Counted from the stretch's first letter, positions 34,526 to 44,765 are shown. The stretch: DNA of 64,000 nt from Tillandsia leiboldiana (GCA_029204045.2 CM055061.1:44106977-44170976), one strand, 5' to 3'. Made by a program: numbers and translations. Notes: a model not told the origin generated them from the letters alone.

Positions 34526-34538
34526 TAGTGGGGGAGGA
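34526..34538 (+). promoter_or_regulatory. Polypurine tract of element K
   Basis: AGTGGGGGAGGA directly before the TGTGAGG start of the 3' LTR. Confidence 0.85.
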
Positions 34539-37477
34539 TGTGAGGTCCTGGAATCCCCCGCGTAGGGTTGCTGGTTGTTGGGCAGCTTTCGGTCGCCGTT
34601 GGGGGTGTTGGTGCGCGTGTTAGGGGCCCAGAAATGGATTTGTGATGCAATTTGGGATTTGCTTGCATCACTGGAGGCCTGCGTGGGTTGCGCGCAATTT
34701 GGACACAAGTGGTGGACTTCGGGCTTAAATTGAGACCCCGTGGGAAGTTGGAGGACCTGTCGGGTGTTTAGAAGTGATTTTGCGCGATTCAGATGTCAAA
34801 ATTAGACTCCGGGTGAAGTCCGGATAAAAGTTTACCTCTCCGGTCGCCTTCGGGAATTTTTAGAGTTGGAATTTGGCAAATCGGACTTTAAAAATGGACC
34901 CGGCCCGAAAATCGGATCGAGTGGGCATTCGGCAAATTTTCGGGTGAGAATTTGGAGAAATGGACATCGTTTTTGGATTCAGCGCGCGAAATCGCTAAGA
35001 ATGGACTATTTACTTGTTTGTTTTGGAGCCCGGTAGGCGTGCGCGTTTTTCGAGACAACGCGGCACGCAAACCGAGGCGGCGTGGCACGGATCTTGAAGC
35101 GGCGCGGGTCCCGAGGTGCGGCACAGGGCTCGAGGCACGCAGTAGGCGCGTCAGGTGCGCAGGGACTCGCACCTCCTGCGCGGGCCACGTGGGGGCCGCC
35201 ACGTGGCGGACCCCTGTTGGCGCCCGCGCGGGCGCTGGGGCGCACGCCCGTGTCACGGGCGCGTGTCCCGCGCCTGTGGGCCGCGCGGTGTCACGCGCCC
35301 GTGTGGCGCGTGGACTGCGCGGCCGCGTAGCGCGCAGAGGCGCGGCCACGTGGCCCGCCTTGGCCTTGCCTGGACCTGGTGCACCCGAGTGGGTGCGGTG
35401 GACCGGCGGGTGCACCATGCACCGCGGGCCGTGGACCACCTTCTCCCCTCTCCCTCTTTTTCCTCTTCTTCTTCCTCCCCGCAAGCCACCTTCTTCCCTT
35501 TCTTTCTTTCTTCTGCACCCGAGAGCGAGAGGGAGTGAGGGAGGAGGTTGTGGGAGTTGGCGTTTCGCGTCGCGGGCCTCGTGGAGCGCGCGAGGCTTCC
35601 GATGGGGGCGTTGCGGCGACAGCGGCGCAGTCGGGTAGGTCCCATGCGTTGGTTTTACTGTATTTTTGTACAGTTTTTGGGGCGATCTTTTGGACTGTAA
35701 TTAACCCTCTTTCTCTTTTCTGTGTTGGGCACCGTGCACCATTTTGCGTGCGGACTCCGGCACCGTGCACCGTTTTGCATGCGGACTCTGTTTTGCGTGC
35801 GGACTCCGGCACTGTGCACCGTTTTGCGTGCGGACTCCGGCACCGTGCACCGTTTTGCGTGCGGACTCCGGCACCGTGCACCGTTTTGCGTGCGGACTCC
35901 GTTTTGCGTGCGGATCCTAGCACCGTGCACCGTTTTGCGTGCGGACTCCGGCATCGTGCACCGTTTTGCGTGCGGACTCCATTTTGCGTGCGGATTCCGG
36001 CACCGTGCACCGTTTTGCGTGCGGACTCCGGCACCGTGCACCGTTTCACGTGCAGACTCCGTTTTTCTGGTAGTTGTTCTGGGATGCTTATCTGTGCCGG
36101 GAACCGTTTGGGTAAACGGTAGTCCCGGGAGGTCTTGTTTCCCTGTTGTGCCGTCGTGGAGGGAGCCGTTGCGCAGACGGCAGTCCCGGGCCGTCGAGTA
36201 TCTTCCGGCCAGTGTTGTTGGGAACCGTTGGGGTTAACGGTGATCCCAGGTCGTTGAGTGTTGTCCGACCAGTATTGTTGGCCTGAGTTGTGGGTCGTTC
36301 CTGGCTGTGGAGTACCTCCAGCCAGTGTGCTTTGTGCTGCGAGTTGTTGGAGAGGCTAGTGTCTCGTGTTTTGTGCGAGTTGATCAGCTGAGTCGTAGAG
36401 TGTGCTCCGACTATTGTGCGAGATATTTGGGGATCTTGAGTCCTACCGTTTTGAGAGTGAGTGTGGTTTTTGACTATAGCCTGCTTATGCCAATTAGTGA
36501 TACTCTATGCCGCGCCGTTTTCCTCAGTTGGAGTCGCGTCCCTGGGATGCCGCTGTGGATACGATGGGCCTGTTGAGGCAGTTTTGCGCGAGGGGTGAGT
36601 TAGTCGGGCAGGACGCCCCACGTAAATCCCGTCCTCATGGGGATGTGTGGTAGTGGGCAGGCGCGTTCCTAGTCGACAGGCGCAGGCTTGACTAGACCCT
36701 ATGAGGCAGTCAGTTCAATTGGGTCGATTGAGCACCTTGGGTGCGAGTGGTCTCATTTACTTTCATCTGTTCCACTTTTGAGTGTCTAGATAGAGGCATG
36801 GTAGCTGTAGAGTAGATTCCAGCTTTTCTTTCAGATTTCTTTGCCTGTTTTCTTTTGCCTCTAGTAGACTTGGTGGGCAGACCGTTGGGCTTGTTGACGG
36901 TACCCACTAAGAACTACTGTGGGAAGTAGTTCTCACACCCGTCGTGGTGTCTTTTTCCCAGGGACTTCTTCTTCTGTTCCTGTGCTCCTGTTGCTGATCC
37001 TTCGGACCGAGGCGAGGGAGTCGCGAGCTTGTTCCCTACCCGTCGTTGGAGTGTAGCGGTACCCCCCCTTCAGAGGAGAGCTTCGGTTGATAGTTTACTT
37101 CTTCTTCCTCTGTTGAGAGACCTTTGTAGAGAGGTATAGAGTTGTACTTTATTTTTCAGTTTGAGAGACTGATGTAGTGAGGATATTTTCTTGTATCGAG
37201 GGCTTGTACACTGATGTACTTTTTGGAGATATCTCCTTTTTGAGTTCTGTATCAGAGGATTTTGTATATGATAGTATTTGGGGAGATGGATATTGTATTA
37301 TTTTCATTAGTACAGTGTTTGGACTTCAGTTTTTAGTAGTCTACTTTCAGCTCTGATATCTGTATACTGTAGTTGTTTCTTTTTGCAGGTTAGACGCTTC
37401 GTCTGTACGGCTGTTTCCGTACAGATGGCGGATCTGTTAGTGAGCCCGGGTCGCAGTTTCGACCCCGGGGCGTGACA
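34539..37477 (+). repeat. 3' LTR of element K
   Basis: It is nearly identical to the 5' LTR but about 475 bp shorter. At 36065 it jumps from the tandem repeats to sequence equal to 29204 of the 5' LTR, losing about 505 bp, and the repeat count also differs. Its tandem repeats lie at 35728-36066. Confidence 0.92.
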
Positions 37478-37622
37478 ATACAAGTGGATCATTGCAACGC
37501 AAAGACCTAAGGTGGACCAACAGTCAAAGCGGACAACCCCCGGCCACAACGAATCAAGACAACCCAAAATCCGACGATTTTGGATTCGGAAAGGTGATAT
37601 CTTTCCTTGTCTTAAGTTCTAA

Positions 37623-38639
37623 ATAGCTTATGACTGTATGTAATGCTTTGATTGGTTTTCCTTTCATATTTTTCTGAATCTCTGCATTACATGTTTTCAA
37701 TGCTCTTCGTTTTTATGTTTTGTTTTTGAACAAAAGGGTTTTAACGAACAAGTGCATTGAATAAAAAGGGTTTCACTTTCTATCACTCCAATTTAATTTT
37801 ATATGAATTATCAACTTTACTCCATAATCATAATTCTTGAAGATACTTCATTATAGGAGTTTTTGATAATTATATTCATCAAAATTTAGTAATCATGTGT
37901 GATCTTTAGATGATTAATCTATCTCGATTGTGTGAATTCATTGTGATAAACATGAGACAACCGATAGACTAAAATTTGGGATTTAATTTTTTCACATAAG
38001 AGATTGTATTTTCTTACATGGGTAATGAATTGAATTGCAAAAGATGTGGAAAGAGTTACATCCGAAAGGAGTGTGAAAACTACCACCACATGTTGGAAAG
38101 AGCTGCCACCCCGGTCGTCCGGTTAGTGTGTGAAGCTACCACATGTTATGGATGCTTGAAAAAAATTTTTGAAATTTTTTTTTTAGATGAAGCATTCAGA
38201 GAGTTATATTCAAAGTTCTTATTTTGATTAATCTCCTGGTTGGTATAAGGTGGGATAGTTTAAAGATGCTCAAAGAGCCACCCTTAGGTATTTTACTGCA
38301 TATCTCAATTTAGAAGGGCAAAATTCAAAATTGATGTCATTTGGAAATCTCTGTAAGTCATCTTTGTAAATCTGTTACATCTTGATAGACTTTGGATCTC
38401 AAGATTATTTTTGATGACTTATGTTTGACGAGTATAACATGAAAAACGGTTTATAATGTTTTATCTTTATTTTTCATGATTTCGGAGTAAATCTTTTTAA
38501 TTTTTATAATTAATTGGATTGAATAACATCTATGTGAATTCATTATTTTTCAAAGCACTTAAATGAATTTCTTGATGGTATACAAATCGGTATTTGAAAA
38601 GATTTCAAAATTTGGATTTGTTTCAAGAAATTTTTGCTT
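37623..38639 (+). other. Non-coding internal DNA of element E where pol should be
   Basis: AT-rich sequence with stops in all frames. A short frame at 38018-38227 contains CKRCGKSYIRKEC, which looks like a zinc knuckle missing its histidine and one spacer residue; it may be a worn gag relic. No protease, integrase or RT motif is present. Confidence 0.5.
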
Positions 38640-38900
38640 TTTGGCTCTGGTATGCCGATACCTGAGTTTTAGTACCGGAACCAAGATTTCGGATCAGAAA
38701 ACCCAATCCGGAACCCGAACGTGAGATTTTCTATTTTTTCACTTGAGTACCGGTACTCCATGTTTAGTATCGGAACTAAAATTGCGGATCCGGATCAGCC
38801 ATGTTTTCAATCCGGAACCCGAACGAAGGATTTTCAGATTTTGCACTGCGTACCGGTACGCGACTTCTAGTACCGGTACTCAATCTGGATTTTCTTATAT
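38640..38900 (+). promoter_or_regulatory. Internal palindrome cluster upstream of the 451-codon ORF, element E
   Basis: Perfect palindromes GAGTACCGGTACTC (38745-38758), GATCCGGATC (38787-38796), GCGTACCGGTACGC (38848-38861) and AGTACCGGTACT (38869-38880) lie among CCGGAACCCGAAC copies. This is the same motif class that precedes the TATA box in Sirevirus LTRs. A CT-rich tract follows at 38950-38962. I infer an internal promoter. Confidence 0.5.
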
Positions 38901-39014
38901 TTCGGAACACATGAGATTTATTTCACTTCTCCCATTTCAAAACCCTCCCTCTCTCTCTCTAAAACTTTTCTAAGGGGTTTTTCATTAAGATCAAGAGATT
39001 TGTTGCTTTGATTT

Positions 39015-39379
39015 GTAAGTTTCTTCATTAATCTTACTTTTTTTGTCTCAAAACCCTAGTTTTTAGGTTTTGATGTTTTATTTTGGGATTTTTGAGTAGA
39101 TTTTCTACTCCAACTGAAATCTCTTGCATAAATCACCCCTATTTCATGTTTAGAACATAAATGGTTGCCTTCTATGTAATTAGATTCATGTTTCCATGCT
39201 TATATGCTTGAATCTATCATTTGCATATGTTCTTAACATAGAGAAAATTGAAAATTAGGGATTTCAATGTAAATGGGTTTTAAATGATGAATCATCAATT
39301 GTGACATGTTTAGAATGTTTCTTAAACATGTTTAAGCCTTCCTATAAGATCAAATCATAGTGCATTGTGTTCTTTGTAG
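39015..39379 (+). other. Probable leader intron before the 451-codon ORF
   Basis: A strong donor GTAAGT (39015) and an acceptor TTCTTTGTAG (ending 39379) three bases before the ATG frame a 365-bp, T-rich stretch, as in plant introns. The prediction rests on sequence alone. Confidence 0.45.
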
Positions 39380-39382
39380 GAA

Positions 39383-40738
39383 ATGGCATTTTCGTGGCAA
39401 CTTGCACTTGTGATCTTAATGGACACTGGAAGTGGACGTGGTTGCGGTTCTGGAAAGAAAAGGACTACGAAACGATCACGAAATGAAGGTTCGACTAGCT
39501 CAGAATCTGAACATTCCTCAGAATATGAAGAAGAATCTGTTCAAGGAAAAGGGAGAGCACCTATGGCTCCTAGGAAAAAGAAGGGTACGGATTCTCCTCC
39601 GCGTAGAAGTACCGGTGGACCGGTAATACGCGAGCGCTCTCAAAGGCGATCAAATGTTGACGAAGGTGAACAGCATGTGAGTGCAAAACATCGTGCCATA
39701 TTTGCAAACCGTACATGCATTGGAGAGCGACACGTTAATTTTAATGAGCTATGTCGTGAAGTTCCAGACTTCGCAAGGATATTGGAACGAAGTCACATTC
39801 GGCCACTTGGCAGAGTTCAACCTAAAATGGGTTTTTGTGTGGAGATCATCAGGGAGTTCTACATGAGAGCTAATATACTTCAAAAAGACCATGACACAGG
39901 GGCTTTCATCATTGAAACAACAGTTAAAGACGTCAAGTTTGACATTACTCCAGCAGTAATTGGTGCAAACCTTGGATTAGCTGTTGACACTTCTGGTCTA
40001 TATTACACTGATGGTGACTTCCGACATGACACCCATTGGGACATCATTGTGAACTCTATTTGCAAGTCAGGGACTTATACTAACAGGTTATATGTTGAAT
40101 CAAAGGACCTAAAACCAGAGTATCATATTCTGTCCTTAATCATATGTTACAACCTGTTGCCCACACTGGGGACGAAAAGGATTCGATGGGATCGACTGCT
40201 ACTTCTCTTTTTCCTTGGTCACCCAGAGAGTGCAAATGGAAATAATGTCAACATTCCATTTCTTATTTGGCAGCAAATGGTACATGTCATTGAAGGAAAA
40301 AGGCAACGTGAACTTCTTCCATATCCGATTTTGATAACTCGTATTTTGAAAGATCACGGAGTTGACATTTCTTGTGCCAAATATGATTACGGCTTGGGGA
40401 CAATTGATGGAATCACCTTAGCCAAGTCGATTAGCACATTGAAGACATTTGGGCATACAAAAGGCTATGCAAGTGAAGCGACACCGAGTGCACCACCTCG
40501 CCAAGAATCTCCTAAAACATATGAGGTAGTAACAATTCAAACATTGCATCGGGACGTTCGCTCATTAAAGCAAAGGATGGAGCAAGGTTTCAAGAAACTT
40601 GAGGATGGTTTAAAGAAGATCTTTGATATCCTTGGGTGCAAACATGATGATGTAGTCACTGGAGCAACTGCACCGAGTACATCGCATGGACCAACATCAC
40701 ATGACGATGATGATGATGATTTAGATGAGGATGAGTGA
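39383..40738 (+). CDS. 451-aa 'putative plant transposon protein'-like ORF of element E
   Basis: This is the only long undamaged frame in the window. Residues 15-95 form a basic, serine-rich, low-complexity N-terminus with KKRTTKR and PRKKKG, possible nuclear signals. Residues ~100-340 are a folded-looking domain (CREVPDFARILERSHIRPLG, FCVEIIREFYMRA, HILSLIICYNLLP) that resembles the 'putative plant transposon protein' domain found in many plant retroelements, from memory of that family. A coiled coil (LHRDVRSLKQRMEQGFKKLEDGLKKIF) and an acidic tail (DDDDDDLDEDE) close it. It lies in sense orientation just before the PPTs and 3' LTR, where Sireviruses may carry an env-like ORF, but I see no signal peptide or membrane span, so an envelope role is not supported. 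Biochemical function unknown. Confidence 0.8.
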   Translation: MAFSWQLALVILMDTGSGRGCGSGKKRTTKRSRNEGSTSSESEHSSEYEEESVQGKGRAPMAPRKKKGTDSPPRRSTGGPVIRERSQRRSNVDEGEQHVSAKHRAIFANRTCIGERHVNFNELCREVPDFARILERSHIRPLGRVQPKMGFCVEIIREFYMRANILQKDHDTGAFIIETTVKDVKFDITPAVIGANLGLAVDTSGLYYTDGDFRHDTHWDIIVNSICKSGTYTNRLYVESKDLKPEYHILSLIICYNLLPTLGTKRIRWDRLLLLFFLGHPESANGNNVNIPFLIWQQMVHVIEGKRQRELLPYPILITRILKDHGVDISCAKYDYGLGTIDGITLAKSISTLKTFGHTKGYASEATPSAPPRQESPKTYEVVTIQTLHRDVRSLKQRMEQGFKKLEDGLKKIFDILGCKHDDVVTGATAPSTSHGPTSHDDDDDDLDEDE

Positions 40739-40876
40739 TTTCTTTCCCTTCTTGTTTTTGGTTTTCAGTTTCTCTTCACTTTGCGATGAACAAGAACTCT
40801 AATGGGCATGTAACTAAGAACTTATCCTTCTAGTATGTTTCTTTTTGTCTATATTAACCGTTTGACAATTTGTGAC

Positions 40877-40969
40877 AAAAAGGGGGAGAACGGAAATGAG
40901 ATGGACGTATCATGAGATGGACGTATCATAAAGGGGGAGAACAGAGATGCTCAAGATAGGGGGAGATAA
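40877..40969 (+). promoter_or_regulatory. Three upstream polypurine tracts of element E
   Basis: AAAAAGGGGGAGAA (40877-40890), AAAGGGGGAGAA (40930-40941) and ATAGGGGGAGATAA (40956-40969). The main tract lies at 41306-41317. A short direct duplication (GAGATGGACGTATCAT) separates the first two. Multiple tracts are characteristic of Sireviruses. Confidence 0.7.
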
Positions 40970-41305
40970 AGAAAAGATTGAGAACAAGAGCCACAAAACA
41001 AAAGAGCCGGAAAAACAAAAGAACCAAAAGGAAGACGAATCAAATGTAGGATTTTAATTTCTAACGACTAACGTTTGATTTTGTTTGGAGTTTTTGTTTT
41101 GCAGGAATTACATCACTTTAAGACTCCAAGTCTTAAGTCATAGAGTATGTTCTAGGACTGGTTGGTTCAAATTTAATTTGTATTTATTGGATCTTTCACG
41201 CAAAGAAAATCAATGTTTTGGTGATAACATTGAGTTTCGATTTTTGGTTTAAGATGAGTGACTTGAGCGGTTTTATGTATTTTTGGGTTTTGTCACGAAA
41301 TTGCC

Positions 41306-41317
41306 AAAGGGGGAGAT
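41306..41317 (+). promoter_or_regulatory. Main polypurine tract of element E
   Basis: AAAGGGGGAGAT immediately before the TGTTACG start of the 3' LTR. Confidence 0.88.
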
Positions 41318-42477
41318 TGTTACGACTTTTTGTGTTGGCATATTTCGTGAGTTGAGTCGGAGTCTTAAAGGGATCAAATTGTTAATCAGCTTTCAAAGAC
41401 TTGGAGAAGATTCAACAAGAGCTCAAGATAACTCTCATGTATGATTAATTTAATCATGGTGATTTAAGTACATTTATAATCATTGGAATCAGGAAATTAT
41501 TGAAACCCGGTTTTGACTTGGTTTTAGGAACTTGGTTTTAACTTACAACTTATTTTAAGTTTGGATTCCGGTACTAGGTCTGTTTTGGATAAAGCTTATC
41601 TTGGCAAAATCAGTTTTTACATTGAGTACCGGAACCACACTTTGAGTTCCTCAAACCCGACACAGAATTTTCTGTAATTTGCATTGCGTACCGGAACACA
41701 TACTTGGGTACCGGAACACAATAGAAAAATCTGTGTTTTGCACCATTGAGTACCGGAACACGTTATTTGGTACCGGTAGACAATGCCATCTCGGGATAAG
41801 ATTGCTAAACCGACTTTTATCTTTTTCCAATGGTTATAAATAGATACTTAGGGTTTCTCGATACTTACCGATCAATTTAGAAAACACTCGAGAGCAACCC
41901 TAGAGGCTAGGTTTTTATTGTTCTTCTCTTTAGCCTCTTTTAGGTCAATTCGACGGTTCTTCCAAGATCTATCTTTTGTCAAGTTGATCTAGTCTTTGCT
42001 TAGAGATTCCTTCTACGGTTCCTCAATGATAATCTAAGCAAAGGATCACCATCGAAGCCAATATTCTGTATCGGCTGAGTTTGCGTCGTGGATTCGACGT
42101 AGCATCGTGGATTCGGTGTGTTGAAGGCGTTTCGTAAATTCGAAATGTGTGCTCGTGGATTCGAACATGTGCAGTGGACGTGCAATCGGTGGAGCGCAAG
42201 GTCCGAAGAACTTGAAGGAGGGGTTGAGTCCGTGGAGTCGGTAATCACCTTGTTATTCTTCCTTTAATTATTGGATTGTTATTGCGTGTTGGTCCCGTGG
42301 GTTTTCTCCTGGATTGGAGTTTCCACATAAATCTCGGTGTGCTATTTTTATTTTCCGCATTGGTTTTTATTTTGCACTGAGATTTGTTTTTAAGTATTAC
42401 ACCTATTCACCCCCCCCTCTAGTTGTTTGATAGTACCTATTTAGATCCTTGTGGATCCTTATATATATAAACCTACA
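41318..42477 (+). repeat. 3' LTR of element E
   Basis: 1160 bp, very similar to the 5' LTR. TATAAATA is at 41835-41842. The hairpin array (42085-42175) has four loops instead of five: the last two are fused by a ~20-bp deletion between TGGATT copies, which leaves mismatched arms. The third stem differs from the 5' copy at several positions yet still pairs. Confidence 0.9.
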
Positions 42478-42482
42478 TAAAT

Positions 42483-44765
42483 GACCGAGTAGTTTAGAAA
42501 ATCTAGCAAACCGAGCTCTATAAGCTTGGGTTTTGAGCCATGTTGCTCCGACGATCTTTCCGGCCGATCTGCGTCGCACCTGAGATGAGCCCTCGGCTGT
42601 GTAGTTCATGGTTATCATGGTGCTCGTGCTTTATTTTGAGTTGATCTAGTAATTAGGTGAGTGTGGTAAACCAAGCTTTTGTGAACTATGTAATGTTAGA
42701 CTCGATTGTGTTTTTGGGCTGCGTGTCCACTCAAACAAGTGAGCACGGGTTAGATTGCATCGAGATCGATCTACTGTAATTTACGGCTTAGTCTAAAACA
42801 TCCCGGATTGGGAGATCGAGTCAAAATAGTGGTTAATCGGGTGTAATTATGCAATATTGTAGTAATCTAGGGGTCAACTCGCAATCGTGACATTGTGGAC
42901 AGTATTTAATCAGTGTAAACATGTCTCCAGGCAAATTGTTAGATTTTCGTAGACTCTCTTTGAGCGGAAAATGGATACCGTTTTGTAAATCGGCGAAATC
43001 GTCGGTTTTACGATAACCGGCGCGTGTTACGCGTACCCCGGTACGAAAGAATGAATTCGGGTTACTGCAGTCGGGATGGTTATGAGTGAGTCTATTTCTG
43101 ATCACAGTTTCTGCTCAGGGCCCAGCAGTTCAGCACCAGTCTCCCAGTAGTCTAGCAGGAATTCGGGATCGGCCTACTTTCAGGTGGTTCGTTCGACTGA
43201 CTTCGAGGTGGGTACCCCTTAGAACCTCTTTGTGCATGTTTTCGTTATTATTATATTTATCTTGTAAGGGGTAGTGGGGGTGACGTGGACCTCCAGATTA
43301 ATGAACGTCACGGTAGGAGACCGGACGGGCAGTTCGCCCTCTCCGAACAACAGTAGGGTTGTTTGGAGCATGCTAGTGATGAGGACGGTGATCGGTGTGA
43401 CCAGTCGGAAGTCGGATGGTGGGTTCCTCTTTCGACAGTTCTTGAGTCGAGAAACGAGGGTAATTGGTAAGAGCAAAGGTTTGACATGTTATAATATTGC
43501 TAACCCCCGTACATGCTTATGTTTTTATTATCATGATATTTATGGCGACTAAGGGTCGCGATGCTCGATGATACATCATGTTCTGGGTGATTGCCGAGGC
43601 AGGTGCTCGGTCTAGTTTACCGAGGTAGGTGCTCGGTCTAGTTGGCCGAGGTGGGTGCTCGGTCGACGCTCGAGGTTGCTACACGCACACCGGCGGTTTG
43701 GCCACATCGAGGGTGTGCTTTTCCGGAAAAGTGGTACGTTGACCCGTGTACCCCACGTGTGGGTGACGTAATGGGGGCCCTCATGGGTGGGGGGTGTGAG
43801 CGGTGCCGAGGCAGGTGCTCGAGGTGGCGCCGGGGCAGGTGCTCGGTGAGATTTGCCGAGGTAGGTGCTCGGTGTGGTTGCCGCGGCAGGTGCCTGGGTT
43901 TGGATTGTACAGGGGGGGGGGTTTACTGTCGATTGCACGATGATGAGGGCGGTTGCTCTGGCTTATATTACAGTTTTGCTTTGGTTATAGCTCTTCATGC
44001 TTGTCATACTTCGTATCTAGTGTCGCTGACTCCCTACTCCGTGACAGGTTCAGTCAGGGGTGAGAGCTAGGGCGACGGTGAGGCCGCGATGAGAGGTCTT
44101 TTGGCCCTTCGAGGTTACAGACTGTGGTTAGTTCTTCTTTTGCTCATTTCATTATCTGTTAGTAGCTATGTGGGTGTGATACTTTTGTGGGGTTGACTTG
44201 GATGTTGGATTCATTACAGTACTCTGTGGATGAATGTTTAGTTACTATCGGATAGTTGGCCGTTTTTAAACTAAAAAGAAAATGAAAGAAAACATTGCGA
44301 AAAGGACTTGAAAAACATTGGTGTCGAGTGGGCACCGTTTTCAAAACTCTATGGATTTATGGGTTTCAAAATAGTTTTGGAAAACACAGGTGTCGAGTGG
44401 GCACCGTTTTCAAAACCCTGTGTATTTATGGATTTCAAAACGACTTTGTAAAACCTGGGTGTCGTGTGGGCACCGTTTTCAAAACCCTGTGGATTTATCC
44501 TTTCCAAAGTTAATCGGCCTCTTTGTTACTTGTAGAAAAATGGTTGTCTGTACTCGAATGTCGATCTAGTGTGGTTAAAGTGATGAGTGTATGATTATTG
44601 TAGTCGGGACACCGTGCATATACAAAGGAGACTCTGCCGTTTGAAGAGTGAATTTGTATACGCGGCGGGTCTGGGCACGCACCGGGGAAGAACGGTTTCA
44701 AAAAAAAAAAATTGAGAGCTAAACGGTGACGTTTCTCCCGCGTGTTTAAACCCCGGGGCGTGACA
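42483..44765 (+). repeat. LTR G (gypsy, 3' portion; left end lost)
   Basis: It ends GGGGCGTGACA at 44765 inside the RT of element F. It shares with the C, F and I LTRs a conserved block (43681-43790) and three hairpins (44320-44336, 44389-44405, 44458-44474) with GGTGTC/GGCACC arms. No PBS or coding region follows, so it is a solo or 3' LTR. Its 5' part is missing, apart from the 64 bp at 22838. Confidence 0.7.
43586..43905 (+). repeat. Interspersed CCGAG/CTCGG hairpin repeats in LTR G
   Basis: About seven copies of CCGAGGNAGGTGCTCGG or a variant, each able to fold with a 7-base loop. They are split into two groups by the conserved LTR block. Confidence 0.7.

Larger units (their letters stand above)
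27202..37477 (+). mobile_element. Element K: recent non-autonomous Ty3/gypsy element (LARD-like) full of minisatellites
   Basis: The element is complete, with 5-bp target duplication ATACA (27197-27201, 37478-37482), LTRs of 3414 and 2939 bp that are nearly identical where both exist, PBS (30624-30633) and PPT (34526-34538). The 3.9-kb internal region has no gag or pol; about half of it is tandem repeats. It is the youngest full insertion in the window by its preserved ends, and it shares its pol lesions with element B. Confidence 0.92.
25386..37622 (+). pseudogene. gag: Ty1/copia gag of element E, split by element K
   Basis: Translation would start at ATG 25386 (MSGESGNIYRPPLFDG), 22 bases after the PBS. 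The N-terminal half has the copia gag signature (LFDGTNYAYWKVRMTAFL, FTDYYTRLQDIINTCANLGE). A CCHC knuckle (CYRCKGYGHISTDC) lies near 26310, then an acidic, serine-rich part, a long coiled coil (26630-26930) and a second knuckle (CHQCGLEGHLMKTC, near 27035). The frame is interrupted by TGA (25662-25664) and TAA (26583-26585), both one C-to-T step from arginine and glutamine codons. Element K is inserted at 27201. After K the frame continues 37483-37622 with about 45 basic codons. Two knuckles separated by a coiled coil fit the large gags of Sireviruses. The host-interacting role of the coiled coil is family inference. Confidence 0.82.
22907..42477 (+). mobile_element. Element E: Sirevirus-like Ty1/copia element with two later insertions
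   Basis: The element is bounded by a 5-bp target duplication TAAAT (22902-22906 and 42478-42482). LTRs start TGTTACG and end CCTACA; they are about 1179 bp (5', after removing the solo LTR) and 1160 bp (3'). Contents: PBS, gag (split by K), non-coding DNA, a palindrome cluster, a 451-codon ORF, four polypurine tracts and the 3' LTR. Protease, integrase, reverse transcriptase and RNase H are absent, so E depended on a relative for movement. Confidence 0.9.

Noticed and set aside
39383..40738. True viral envelope protein
   Set aside because: The position is env-like, but no signal peptide, transmembrane helix or cysteine pattern is visible; the middle resembles a plant transposon-associated domain.
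44595..44765. Extension of the F protein beyond PIMK into LTR G
   Set aside because: The ORF runs on by chance into the inserted LTR; the last codons are not gypsy pol.
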